Assembly: GCF_009930815.1 (NCBI RefSeq)
Contig: NZ_CP022222.1
Span: 1,406,501 to 1,470,500 of the forward strand
Direction of reading: 5' to 3'
Source: Bradyrhizobium sp. CCBAU 051011
GTDB taxonomy: Bacteria > Pseudomonadota > Alphaproteobacteria > Rhizobiales > Xanthobacteraceae
DNA length: 64,000 bases
A model generated the notes under the pieces. That model was given only the letters and a program-made list of their open reading frames with translations. It did no database searches and was not told the DNA's origin. Every line of letters starts with the position of its first letter. Within the stretch, counting starts at the first letter, position 1. A program made the translations under genes and the position numbers. This document shows positions 17,631 through 26,044 of this stretch, piece after piece.

Positions 17631-18359
17631 TCAGGCGGTGTTGCCGGCGTCGACGGTCAGAACGGTGCCGGTGATGTTGCGGCCGCCTTCACCGAGGAGA
17701 TATTCGACCATGGAAGCGACGTCATCGGCCTCGGGCAAGCGGCGCAGCGCGCTGCGGCCGGCGATGCGCCGGCGGCCGTCGTCGTCCAGCGACCTGGTGA
17801 GTTCGGTGTCGACGAAGCCGGGCGCGATCGCGTTCACGGTGATGCCGAGCTTGCCGACTTCGCGGGCCAGTGAACGGGTGAAGCCTCCGGCCGCGGCCTT
17901 GGATGCGGCATAGACAGACAGGCCGTTGTAGCCGGTCGAGGCGATGATGGAGGAGATGTTGACGATGCGCCCGGCGCCGTCGGCCATCATGTGACGCACC
18001 ACATATTTGGTCAAAACGATCGGCGACAGCACGTTCAGGCGGATCAACGCCTCGATCTCGGAATTGTGCATCGTGGCCAGCAGCCCTTCGGTGCCGATCC
18101 CGGCATTGTTGACGAGGCCATAGATCGCGCCGAAGGCATCGCGAAGCTCCTTGACGAAGGCGGGAATCTCGTCGGTCCGGCCGAGATCGAATGCCCTGAA
18201 CTGCAGTCGGTCCGCTCCCGTTTCGCGGATCGCCCGGCCCAGACCCTCGCTCTCGCGGCGCGCGACAGCGACCACGTTGTAGTCGCCGGATGCGGCGAGC
18301 CGGCGCGCAATCGCAAGCCCGATGCCGCGGCTGCCGCCGGTGACAAGGACGTTACGCAT
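17631..18359 (-). CDS. Short-chain dehydrogenase/reductase, FabG-like
   Basis: A 242-residue NAD(P)-dependent reductase, probably of 3-oxoacyl-ACP type. The cofactor motif TGGSRGIG is at residues 7-14, NNAG at 84-87, and the catalytic set is Ser137 (NISSIIAS), Tyr150 and Lys154 (YAASK). The ending PEADDVASMVEYLLGEGGR with ITGTVLTVDAG is characteristic of FabG. Its start overlaps the stop of the adenylate-forming enzyme gene by 8 nt, and an acyl carrier protein gene is two genes upstream, so reduction of a carrier-protein-bound beta-keto or related carbonyl intermediate is the likely job. It is separate from the housekeeping fatty-acid genes, so it probably serves this cluster. Confidence 0.9.
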   Translation of the reverse strand: MRNVLVTGGSRGIGLAIARRLAASGDYNVVAVARRESEGLGRAIRETGADRLQFRAFDLGRTDEIPAFVKELRDAFGAIYGLVNNAGIGTEGLLATMHNSEIEALIRLNVLSPIVLTKYVVRHMMADGAGRIVNISSIIASTGYNGLSVYAASKAAAGGFTRSLAREVGKLGITVNAIAPGFVDTELTRSLDDDGRRRIAGRSALRRLPEADDVASMVEYLLGEGGRNITGTVLTVDAGNTA

Positions 18360-19734
18360 CGGCGCGCACCAGTTTTCCCGCCGCCGTGACGTCGAGCCGC
18401 TCGACGAAGCGGATCACCGCGGGCACCTTATATGCCGCAAGCGAGTCCCTGCACCGAGCGAGAATTTCCGTGCGGATGGTTTCCTGGCGATCCGCATTGG
18501 TGCCGTCGGCAAGGACGATGTCGGCGACCACGACGGCGCCGGTGATCGGGCTCTTGCGCGACCGCGCGCGCGACATCCGCACCGACTCGTGCCGGTTGAT
18601 CACGGCCTCGATCTCCTCGGGATGAACCTTCAGCCCGCCGATGTTGATGATGCCGCCGCGCCGGCCGATGAAGTGGTACCGATCGCCGCGCAGTTCGACC
18701 ATGTCGCCGGTATCGACGAAGCCCTCGGCATCGGCGAGCGACGGTGCGGCCGTGCCGATATAGGCATGCGCCGTGCGGTGGGAGCGGATCCGGAGCGAAC
18801 CATCGACGACCTTCATTTCGACGCCGTCACGATTCCGCCCGATCAGACCGGCGGGAAAACCCTCGCGCCCGTCATCCACCGCGAAACCGACGCCGGCCTC
18901 GGTCGAAGCATAGGCATGGCCGATCGACGCATGTGGAAACGCGCGGGCCAGGGCATCGAGCACCGCCTGGTCGGCGATTTCGCCGGATAGCCGGACATAA
19001 CGCGGCGAGAAGTCTTCGGCCGCACCGCTCATCAGGAGCTTGCGCCAGTGCGACGGCGTTCCGGAGATGTGAGTGACGCCGCCCGCACGCAACCGTGCCA
19101 CGTGGTCCGCGATGGCTTCGCCGGGCTCCGACAGCACCATCGATCCACCGCCAATCACGGCGCGCAGGAAAATCTGCAGGCCACCATAGCGGCGGATGTC
19201 ATAGAACGTCGCCCAGGTCGCGTTCGTATGGCGCGCAGGTCCGTCGGCAACGATCGCGCCGGCCAGCCCATCGAGCGTATGTCCAACGATCTTCGGCAGC
19301 CCTGATGTCCCCGACGTCAGCATCAGCCACTCTGTTGCGCGTTCGGTCCTCCATCCCGCGGCCGCACGTTCGGGCAGGCCGACGCCAGCGACCAGATATG
19401 CGCCGGTATCGTATCGATCCGGCCGATCGGTCACGATCGCATCGATCTCGGCCTCCGGAAGCAAGGCCCGGATGTGATCCGGATCGAGGTCGGGCGGGCA
19501 CAGAAGCATGCGGCGGGCAACGCCGTCGAGCTCGATCATGGCGAGCGCGGACTGCAGTTGCCCCGACACCGCAAGCAGCACCGATCGGCCGGACAGTTCG
19601 CGGGATCTGCCGATCAGGCAGCTGTGCCTGAGAATGTCGGTCAGCGATACGCTGTGCCGGGCATCGGAAATTGTGCGGCCCTTCAGCTCCGGGCCGAGAT
19701 ACTCGCGCAGCGCAAAGGTCTCAGGCGGGGACAT
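18352..19734 (-). CDS. Class I adenylate-forming enzyme (AMP-binding)
   Basis: An acyl- or amino-acid-activating ligase of about 460 residues. The P-loop-like A3 motif is LTSGTSGLPKIVGH (near residue 140). Later motifs are GHAYASTEAGVGFAV, FVDTGDMVELRGDRYHFIGRRGG and INIGGLKVHPEEIE, and the C-terminal catalytic Lys region is VTAAGKLVRA. Start 19734 (MSPPETFAL) lies within the end of the ACP gene, a 14-nt overlap, and seems better than the upstream codon at 19791. It is somewhat shorter than typical acyl-CoA synthetases, like stand-alone A-domain ligases that load carrier proteins. The adjoining ACP is the obvious partner. The substrate is unknown. Confidence 0.9.
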   Translation of the reverse strand: MSPPETFALREYLGPELKGRTISDARHSVSLTDILRHSCLIGRSRELSGRSVLLAVSGQLQSALAMIELDGVARRMLLCPPDLDPDHIRALLPEAEIDAIVTDRPDRYDTGAYLVAGVGLPERAAAGWRTERATEWLMLTSGTSGLPKIVGHTLDGLAGAIVADGPARHTNATWATFYDIRRYGGLQIFLRAVIGGGSMVLSEPGEAIADHVARLRAGGVTHISGTPSHWRKLLMSGAAEDFSPRYVRLSGEIADQAVLDALARAFPHASIGHAYASTEAGVGFAVDDGREGFPAGLIGRNRDGVEMKVVDGSLRIRSHRTAHAYIGTAAPSLADAEGFVDTGDMVELRGDRYHFIGRRGGIINIGGLKVHPEEIEAVINRHESVRMSRARSRKSPITGAVVVADIVLADGTNADRQETIRTEILARCRDSLAAYKVPAVIRFVERLDVTAAGKLVRADA

Positions 19735-19966
19735 TCTCGTAAGCCCTGACGAACTCGCCCACCGTCGACGGGAAGGCGGCATCGTCCGCAATGGTGAACG
19801 GATCGATCCCGAGATCGTCCTCCAGCCGCGCGACCAGAATCGCGAATGCCAGCGAGTCGAACCCGGTGTCGTGGAGCGATAGATCGTCCTGGAGCGGCGG
19901 CAGCTTGACCTTCTGTTCTTTGGCGATCTGCTGCATCGCCGAGAAAATCCTCGACCTTACTGACAT
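19721..19966 (-). CDS. Acyl carrier protein (first copy)
   Basis: An 81-residue carrier protein beginning MSVRSRIFSAM. The phosphopantetheine site is GFDSLAFAIL, with Ser38 as the predicted attachment residue. A preceding open frame begins with a GTG at 19978, but GAGGT a few bases before ATG 19966 supports the shorter form. The protein is acidic in the helix II/III region (EDDLGID) as expected. Its gene overlaps the following adenylate-forming enzyme gene, which suggests a ligase/carrier pair expressed in fixed ratio. It differs strongly from housekeeping AcpP, which usually has DSLDTVELVM around the serine. Confidence 0.92.
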   Translation of the reverse strand: MSVRSRIFSAMQQIAKEQKVKLPPLQDDLSLHDTGFDSLAFAILVARLEDDLGIDPFTIADDAAFPSTVGEFVRAYENVPA

Positions 19967-20007
19967 GGAACACCTCACCTCTCAAAAACGGCTTTCGAGC
20001 CGATTGC

Positions 20008-21825
20008 CTAGAACCTGAACCTGCCTTCCACGATGCTCGCGTAGACGGCGCGACAGATCGGACGAAAGTCGCCAGTCGCAGGATCGCGAAAGAACAGTGG
20101 GTCGCCGACGATTAAGGGATCAAATCCCTCGCGCATCAGCCGCTGCTTGTTCTGCTTGAAGGTCTCGGTGGCCTCAAGCGAGCGGCAGAGCCTCACGAAG
20201 ATCGGAAGTGCATAGACCGGGAGCCGACGCGCCAGGTGTTCCGCGAAGGTCCAGAAATCAAAGTCCTGATCCACGACCAAAGCCGCCATGCCGGCACGGC
20301 CGTCGGCGCCGGGAACAGCGACCCCATAGGTGGAGGCATCGAGAACGCCGGGGCAGTCTCTGATCGCGTCGTTCACCTCTCCCGTCGCGACGTTCTCGCC
20401 CTTCCAGCGGAACGTGTCGCCGATCCGGTCGACAAAATGGAAGTAGCCCTGCTCGTCGCGCGTCATGAGATCGCCGGTGCGGAACCAGGCATCGCCTTCG
20501 GCAAAGACGTCGCGCAGGATCTTCTTCGCGGTCTCGGCCGGATCGGTATACCCCTCGAAAGGACCGCCGCCCCGATCGGCGGCGCCGATGCGCCCAACCG
20601 CTTCGCCGACCTCACCGGGAGCGCAGCCCACGCATAGCCCGTCCGCGCCGCGGACCGGGCTGCCGCTGTCGGCATCGACCTTCACGATCGCAGCGGGAAA
20701 GCGATGCGCCAGCAGCGACGGGATCCGGCCGATCGCGCCGGGTTTTCCCTCGACGTTGAACAGCGAAAAGTTGCCTTCCGTCGACGCGTAGAATTCGAGG
20801 ATACGAGGAATCGCAAACCGCCCGGCGAACGCCTCCCAGATGTCGCCGCGCAATCCGTTGCCGACCGCCAGCCGCAGCCGGTGTCCTGTTTCCAGCCCGG
20901 ACGCCGGCGCCTTCAGCAGGTAGCGACAAAGCTCGCCGATATACTGGAAGACCGTGCAGTCGAAACTCACGATGTCGTCCCAGAAGTTTGTCGCGGAGAA
21001 TTTCTCTGCGATCGCGACCGAACCGCCTGCGTGAAGCATGCTGCAGGGCGCGACCACACCGCCCACGGAATGATGGAGCGGCAGGCAATCATACAGACGG
21101 TCGTCCACGGAAGCGTCCGTGAGCCCGGCAAACCATCCACCCCAGATGAGAATGCGGCGATGACTGACGTTCGCCGCCTTCGGCAGTCCAGTGGTGCCCG
21201 AGGTGTAGATGAGGAGCGCGCGTCCATCGATCGTGACGTCGCCGCGCTCGGCGGAGGAAAGCGGGCTTGTATCCGCGACGGCGAGTGCCGCGTCCAGGTC
21301 GGCGCCTACACCGCCGGCACCGAGACTCCAGATTTGCGGCACGCGGTCCAGATGCGGAAGTGCGGTCTCCACCGCATCCACGCATTCGGCGGCAAGGATG
21401 ACATGATCGGCACGTGCGACGTCGATGCAGTAGGCGAGCGACCGCCCGACCAGTCTGGTGTTGATCAGCGCCACCGTGCCGCCGACGCTGCTGATGCCGA
21501 GCCAGCAGGCGATGTAGTCCGGCCGGTTCGGCATCAGTAGGCAGACGGTGCTGCCGGTACGGATGCCCAGGCCCAGTGCCCAGCGCGCATATCGGTTGAT
21601 CCGGGCGGCGAGTTGCCCGTAGGAGAAGGTCTGACCATCCGAGAGCAACGCGGGGCGCCCGGGCTGCCGCTGCGCCCAGTCGTCCACGACGTCAGCGAAG
21701 AGCCGATGCGGCCTATCCTCGATCTGCGAGGTCAGCTCGATGGCCTTCAGCCAAGTTTTGGCAACGGAGGGACCGCGCTGCGGAGCGCTTGTTCCGGTCG
21801 CCGGCTGGATCACCGCTGCTTCCAT
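20008..21825 (-). CDS. Long-chain acyl-CoA synthetase-like enzyme (FadD/FATP type)
   Basis: A 605-residue adenylate-forming enzyme. The A3 motif is LIYTSGTTGLPKAANVSH near residue 205. The FATP/FadD6-like middle part has FQYIGELCRYLL and the A5 motif EFYASTEGNFSLFN. The A7/A8 region is WFRTGDLMTRDEQGYFHFVDR with GDTFRWKGENVATGEV, and the C-terminal end is TETFKQNKQRLMREGFDP. This architecture matches very-long-chain or bile-acid-type acyl-CoA ligases rather than peptide-synthetase A-domains. It lies 41 bp upstream of the first ACP gene in the same direction. It could activate a fatty or aryl acid as CoA thioester or adenylate to be passed to a carrier protein. The acid cannot be predicted. 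Confidence 0.9.
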   Translation of the reverse strand: MEAAVIQPATGTSAPQRGPSVAKTWLKAIELTSQIEDRPHRLFADVVDDWAQRQPGRPALLSDGQTFSYGQLAARINRYARWALGLGIRTGSTVCLLMPNRPDYIACWLGISSVGGTVALINTRLVGRSLAYCIDVARADHVILAAECVDAVETALPHLDRVPQIWSLGAGGVGADLDAALAVADTSPLSSAERGDVTIDGRALLIYTSGTTGLPKAANVSHRRILIWGGWFAGLTDASVDDRLYDCLPLHHSVGGVVAPCSMLHAGGSVAIAEKFSATNFWDDIVSFDCTVFQYIGELCRYLLKAPASGLETGHRLRLAVGNGLRGDIWEAFAGRFAIPRILEFYASTEGNFSLFNVEGKPGAIGRIPSLLAHRFPAAIVKVDADSGSPVRGADGLCVGCAPGEVGEAVGRIGAADRGGGPFEGYTDPAETAKKILRDVFAEGDAWFRTGDLMTRDEQGYFHFVDRIGDTFRWKGENVATGEVNDAIRDCPGVLDASTYGVAVPGADGRAGMAALVVDQDFDFWTFAEHLARRLPVYALPIFVRLCRSLEATETFKQNKQRLMREGFDPLIVGDPLFFRDPATGDFRPICRAVYASIVEGRFRF

Positions 21826-21955
21826 GACCTGACCATGCAGATGGGTTTGATCGATCTCGGCGCGGCGGGTGACGCAGCGCCCCGGAACGGGCGCGACTTG
21901 CGATCAATGTGAATGCCGCTTCGCTCGGCCGAAGAAGCATTTCTGTTCAAGTCGT

Positions 21956-22225
21956 TTATCCCGTTCCGGGTCCGAGCTGGTTGAGGATCATCATCTCCAG
22001 CGTCCTCACCGATTGGAAATTCTCGGGCGTGATCTCGGGTTGAGGAAGGATGAGATCGAACTCGGCTTCGACCTTGAGCATCAGCGCGACCATATCCATC
22101 GAGTCCAGCCCAATGTCTACCAGCCGCGACTCCGGGTGAATATCCGCCTTGATCGCGTTCTGCTCGAGGACGCTTCTCACGACGAAAAGAACACGGTCCT
22201 GGACGCTGGGATTAACGTACTGCAT
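21956..22225 (-). CDS. Acyl carrier protein (second copy)
   Basis: An 89-residue carrier protein with the attachment motif IGLDSMDMVALML, Ser42 predicted. The start 22225 (MQYVNPSVQDRV) has GGGGGTG directly upstream; the frame can extend to 22240, but that ATG has no ribosome-binding site. This copy heads the reverse arm and is divergent from the acyl-CoA dehydrogenase and amino acid:[carrier protein] ligase genes. In Bradyrhizobium the cognate carrier of such ligases is encoded nearby, so this or the first copy is the probable acceptor of the activated amino acid. Which ACP pairs with which ligase cannot be decided from sequence alone. Confidence 0.92.
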   Translation of the reverse strand: MQYVNPSVQDRVLFVVRSVLEQNAIKADIHPESRLVDIGLDSMDMVALMLKVEAEFDLILPQPEITPENFQSVRTLEMMILNQLGPGTG

Positions 22226-22462
22226 TTCACCCCCACACATTGCGTAGCGGCATGATCGTAATCGAAGAGACGATAGCTGACTGCAAGTCGGGTCAATAGC
22301 TCTACTTCGGAGGTACCTCGCCCGGAAGCGCGCCGCTCATCGACATCCACCTTTGCGCCGCCGACTTCGCGGACTCGGTCGGCTAGATTGCCCCCTCCAT
22401 TGGCGCGAATTTCATTTCGACGCGGTGCGGGACGCCCGATTATCAAGTGGGAGGCATTGGCC

Positions 22463-23686
22463 ATGAACGTGCAGCAAGTCCAGCTCCGCAACTTCCCGGA
22501 AAGCAACCAGCTCCAGGCTTACTCTGACCGAGCCTCGTTCCGGCAGCGGGCGGCGGCCGTCGCGGAGGCAGCGACGACGGAGGTCGAAGCGGTGGACCGC
22601 GAGGCGCGCTTCCCGCGGAAAGCCATCGACGCGGCGCGAGAGCAGAGGCTTCTGGGCGTCCAGATCCCGATCGAATTCGGCGGAGACGGCGCATCGATAT
22701 CCGACGTAGCCGACATGTGTTACGCGATCGGCCGCGCCTGCGCATCGGCCGGGATGATCTTTGCGATGCACCAGACCAAGATAGCGTGTCTGGTGCGCCA
22801 CGGCGCGGGCAGCGGCTGGCACGAAAAGCTCATGTGCCGCGTAGCCGCCGAACAGCTGCTGCTCGCGTCGTCAACCACCGAAGGTCAGAACGGCGGGAAC
22901 ATTCGCTTCAGCTCGGCGGCGGTGGAGCGCGAAGGCGCCGAGATCTCGCTGACTCGCGACGCGACAGTGATTTCCTACGGCGCCGAGGCAGACGGCATCG
23001 TCACCATCGCCCGTCGCGCGGACGAGGCCGCTGGATCCGATCAGGTGCTGCTGGCTATCACGCGGAACGACTATACGCTCGAGCCCACGCTGGCGTGGGA
23101 GACGCTCGGCATGCGCGGAACCTGCAGCGCCGGCTTCAAGCTGAACTTCAAGGGCACCGCGGAACAGATCTTCCCCGTGCCATACGACAAGATCCATGCG
23201 CAGACGATGACGCCCGTCGCTCATCTGTGCTGGTCGTCGGTCTGGGCGGGAATTGCAGCCGCTGCGGTGGACCGCGCACAGCTATTTATCCGCAAGGCCG
23301 CACGCGGGTCAGGCGGCAACATGCCCCCCGCAGCGTCACATTTTACGTCCGCCAAGATGACGCTGACCAAACTGCGCGCCATGATCGCGGCGAATCTCGA
23401 CTCCTTTGCGGCCCGCGAACAGGACGAGCGCGCGCTGTCGTCCATCGACTTTCAGTCGTCAATCAACCTTCTCAAGGTGGAGGCCTCCGAGCTCGCCGTT
23501 ACGACTGTGCTGCACGCGATGCGCGCCTGCGGCTTGTCCGGTTACCGCAACGACACCGACGTCAGCATTGGCCGGCACCTCCGCGACGTGCTCTCGGCTC
23601 CAATCATGATCAACAACGACCGCATCCTCGCCAGTATGGGTACCGCCACGCTGATGAGCGCCGTGCCGACCTCCCTGCGCGACTGA
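22463..23686 (+). CDS. Acyl-CoA dehydrogenase family protein
   Basis: A flavoprotein homologue of 407 residues. Start 22463 (MNVQQVQLRNF) has GGGAGG upstream. Blocks typical of the family are VQIPIEFGGDGAS, SAGMIFAMHQTKIACL, LLLASSTTEGQNGGNIRFS (flavin/substrate strand), WETLGMRGTCSAGF and the C-terminal helical bundle with SSINLLKVEASELA. The usual C-terminal YEGT glutamate region reads PIMINNDRILASMGT, so the standard medium-chain-type catalytic Glu appears to be missing or moved. It is 16 bp upstream of the amino acid:[carrier protein] ligase. Action on an aminoacyl or acyl group tethered to a carrier protein, instead of acyl-CoA, is a reasonable inference. Confidence 0.9.
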   Translation: MNVQQVQLRNFPESNQLQAYSDRASFRQRAAAVAEAATTEVEAVDREARFPRKAIDAAREQRLLGVQIPIEFGGDGASISDVADMCYAIGRACASAGMIFAMHQTKIACLVRHGAGSGWHEKLMCRVAAEQLLLASSTTEGQNGGNIRFSSAAVEREGAEISLTRDATVISYGAEADGIVTIARRADEAAGSDQVLLAITRNDYTLEPTLAWETLGMRGTCSAGFKLNFKGTAEQIFPVPYDKIHAQTMTPVAHLCWSSVWAGIAAAAVDRAQLFIRKAARGSGGNMPPAASHFTSAKMTLTKLRAMIAANLDSFAAREQDERALSSIDFQSSINLLKVEASELAVTTVLHAMRACGLSGYRNDTDVSIGRHLRDVLSAPIMINNDRILASMGTATLMSAVPTSLRD

Positions 23687-23702
23687 TTTTATTCTCGAAC
23701 GA

Positions 23703-24659
23703 ATGGGTCTTGACATGAACGTGGCCATGTTTGCCGCCGCACCGGCAGAAGCCGCCGATCCCTTAGACCATCTCGCCGATGTATTGTTCTACCGGTTGGG
23801 CTCTCCGGGGGTCTATGGCCGCACCGCGCTCTATGAAGACGTCGTGGAGCGGCTTGCGGCGCTGATCACTCGGTATCGCGAACCGGACGCCGAGGTGATG
23901 CGCTTCCCTCCCGTCATGAACCGCGGCCAGCTTGAGCGGTCTGGCTATTTGAAGAGTTTCCCGAACCTCCTGGGCTGCGTTTGCGGTCTGCATGGCACGG
24001 AAAGTGAGATCGACCGAGCAGTCGACCGCTTCGATGCCGGGGGAGACTGGACCGCGTCGCTGTCGCCGGCCGACCTCGTGCTGTCGCCGGCCGCCTGCTA
24101 TCCCGTCTATCCGATCGCGGCGAGCCGCGGCCCGGTGCCGGCGGAGGGCTGGTGCTTCGACGTAGCCGCCGATTGCTTCCGTCGCGAGCCCTCGCGCCAT
24201 CTCGACCGGCTGCAGTCCTTCAGGATGCGCGAATACGTCTGCATCGGCAGCCCCGATCACGTCTCGCAATTCCGCGAGCGCTGGATGATGCTTGCAAAGG
24301 AGATCGCCACCGATCTCGGGCTGACGTTCAGAATCGATTACGCCAGCGATCCGTTCTTCGGCCGGGTCGGACGGATGAAGGCAGTGAGCCAGCAGCAGCA
24401 AGCGCTGAAATTCGAGTTGCTGATCCCTCTGCGCTCCGATGAGCAGCCGACCGCCTGCATGAGCTTCAATTATCACCGCGATCATTTCGGCACCACCTGG
24501 GGCATCGTGGATTCCTCCGGGCAGCCGGCCCATACCGCCTGCGTGGCCTTCGGCATGGATCGCCTCGCCGTCGCCATGTTCCACACCCACGGCAGCAACG
24601 TCGCCAGATGGCCGAACGCGGTGCGGGACCTGCTCGGCTTTCCGCGGATGGACCGCTAG
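23703..24659 (+). CDS. Amino acid:[carrier protein] ligase (class II aaRS-like)
   Basis: A 318-residue homologue of the seryl-tRNA-synthetase catalytic domain that lacks the tRNA-binding arm. Members described from Bradyrhizobium activate glycine or alanine with ATP and transfer it to the phosphopantetheine of a small carrier protein. Motif 2 is visible as CFRREPSRHLDRLQSFRMRE and motif 3 as GMDRLAVAMFHTHG. Cys132 (AACYPVYP), Glu177 (RMREYV) and Cys280 (HTACVAFG) fit the Cys-Glu-Cys zinc set known for these enzymes and for atypical archaeal SerRS. An alternative start is the ATG at 23715. Two carrier-protein genes lie across the divergent promoter. The amino acid used here is not determined by sequence. 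Confidence 0.92.
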   Translation: MGLDMNVAMFAAAPAEAADPLDHLADVLFYRLGSPGVYGRTALYEDVVERLAALITRYREPDAEVMRFPPVMNRGQLERSGYLKSFPNLLGCVCGLHGTESEIDRAVDRFDAGGDWTASLSPADLVLSPAACYPVYPIAASRGPVPAEGWCFDVAADCFRREPSRHLDRLQSFRMREYVCIGSPDHVSQFRERWMMLAKEIATDLGLTFRIDYASDPFFGRVGRMKAVSQQQQALKFELLIPLRSDEQPTACMSFNYHRDHFGTTWGIVDSSGQPAHTACVAFGMDRLAVAMFHTHGSNVARWPNAVRDLLGFPRMDR

Positions 24660-24685
24660 ACGAGTTCAGCGTTCGAGGAACTGCA

Positions 24686-26017
24686 ATGCACCAGCGAACT
24701 CCCGAGGTAGCCCGCGCCCGAAGAGCCGAAGGGCCAACCTCGATGAAAAGAGAGACCCTCGCCGTCCACGGCGGCTTCGAAGACGATCCGACCACCAAGG
24801 CCGTCGCCGTGCCGATCTACCAGACGGCCTCGTACGCCTTCGACAGCGCCGACCATGGCGCCGCGCTCTTCAACCTCGAAGTGGATGGCTTCCGCTACAC
24901 AAGGATCGGCAACCCGACCAACGCGGTGCTGGAGAAGCGCGTAGCCGCCATGGAAGGCGGCGTCGACGCGCTTAGCGTGGCGTGCGGTCAGGCCGCAGTG
25001 AACTATGCGGTGATCAACATCGCCGGGATGGGCACCAACATCGTGTCGGTCCCGCAACTCTACGGCACCACTTACACGCTGTTCGCACACATCCTGCCGC
25101 AGCAGGGCATCACGGTCCGGTTCTCGGAAGACGACCGTCCGGCGAGTGTGGAAAAATTGATCGACGACGACACGAGGGCGGTGTTCTGCGAAAGCGTCGG
25201 AAATCCGGCCGGAAATATCTGCGACATCGAAGCAATGGCCGACGTCGCCCACAGGCACGGCGTGCCGCTGATCGTCGACAACACGGTGGCTACCCCGATC
25301 CTGCTAAGACCGATCGAATACGGCGCTGATGTCGTGGTGGAGTCGCTGACAAAGTTCATGGGCGGACACGGCACCACGCTTGGTGGAATCATCGTCGACG
25401 GCGGCAAATTCCCGTGGACAGAGCATGGCCGGCGCTTTGCTATGATGAATGAGCCGGAGAAATCGTATCACGGGCTGGTCTTCACCGAACGGTACGGGGC
25501 CGCCGCCTACATCGCGCGCTGCCGCGCCGTCTCCATGAGGAACACTGGCTCCATTCTGGCGCCGATGAACGCCTTCCTGCTGCTCCAGGGCATCGAGACC
25601 GTCGCGGTGCGCATCGAGCGGCACGTCGAGAATGCCGAGGAGGTCGCGCGGTTTCTGCGCAATGACCGCCGCGTCGCATGGGTGAACTATGCGGGCTTCC
25701 AAGACAGCCCCTATTATGCGCTGACACAAAAATATCTGGGCGGCCGGGCTTGCTCGCTGCTGACCTTCGGCGTGGCCGGAGGGTTCGAGGCCGGCAAGCG
25801 GTTCTATGACGCGCTGAAGCTGGTCAAGCGGCTGGTCAACATTGGCGATGCGAAATCGCTCGCCTGCCACCCCGCATCGACCACGCACCGGCAAATGTCG
25901 CCCGAAGAGCAGGAGAAGGCCGGCGTGCGGCCCGAGATGATCAGGCTGAGCGTAGGAATCGAACACGTCGACGACATCATCGCCGACCTCGATCAGGCGC
26001 TACATGCCGCAGATTGA
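24686..26017 (+). CDS. metY: O-acetylhomoserine sulfhydrylase-like PLP enzyme
   Basis: PLP-dependent gamma-elimination/replacement enzyme of the MetY (O-acetylhomoserine aminocarboxypropyltransferase) family, 443 residues with this start. Key blocks are YTRIGNPTNAVLEKRVAAME, QLYGTTYTLFAHIL, CESVGNPAGNICDI, VDNTVATP and the PLP lysine in ESLTKFMGGHGT (Lys223); the C-terminal CHPASTTH is also diagnostic. The ATG at 24686 has GAGGA upstream; the family core starts at the internal ATG 24743 (MKRETLAVHGGF). It is followed 27 bp later by a MetA-like acyltransferase. The pair could make homocysteine, or could add a sulfur or other nucleophile to an activated homoserine for the carrier-protein pathway. 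The gene name reflects family only. Confidence 0.9.
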   Translation: MHQRTPEVARARRAEGPTSMKRETLAVHGGFEDDPTTKAVAVPIYQTASYAFDSADHGAALFNLEVDGFRYTRIGNPTNAVLEKRVAAMEGGVDALSVACGQAAVNYAVINIAGMGTNIVSVPQLYGTTYTLFAHILPQQGITVRFSEDDRPASVEKLIDDDTRAVFCESVGNPAGNICDIEAMADVAHRHGVPLIVDNTVATPILLRPIEYGADVVVESLTKFMGGHGTTLGGIIVDGGKFPWTEHGRRFAMMNEPEKSYHGLVFTERYGAAAYIARCRAVSMRNTGSILAPMNAFLLLQGIETVAVRIERHVENAEEVARFLRNDRRVAWVNYAGFQDSPYYALTQKYLGGRACSLLTFGVAGGFEAGKRFYDALKLVKRLVNIGDAKSLACHPASTTHRQMSPEEQEKAGVRPEMIRLSVGIEHVDDIIADLDQALHAAD

Positions 26018-26044
26018 TTTCAAGTCAACCATGAAGGCATCCCG

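Noticed and set aside
22717..23718. Second forward frame of 333 codons inside the acyl-CoA dehydrogenase gene
   Set aside because: It is the +1 shadow of a well-conserved flavoprotein and is extremely Arg-rich.
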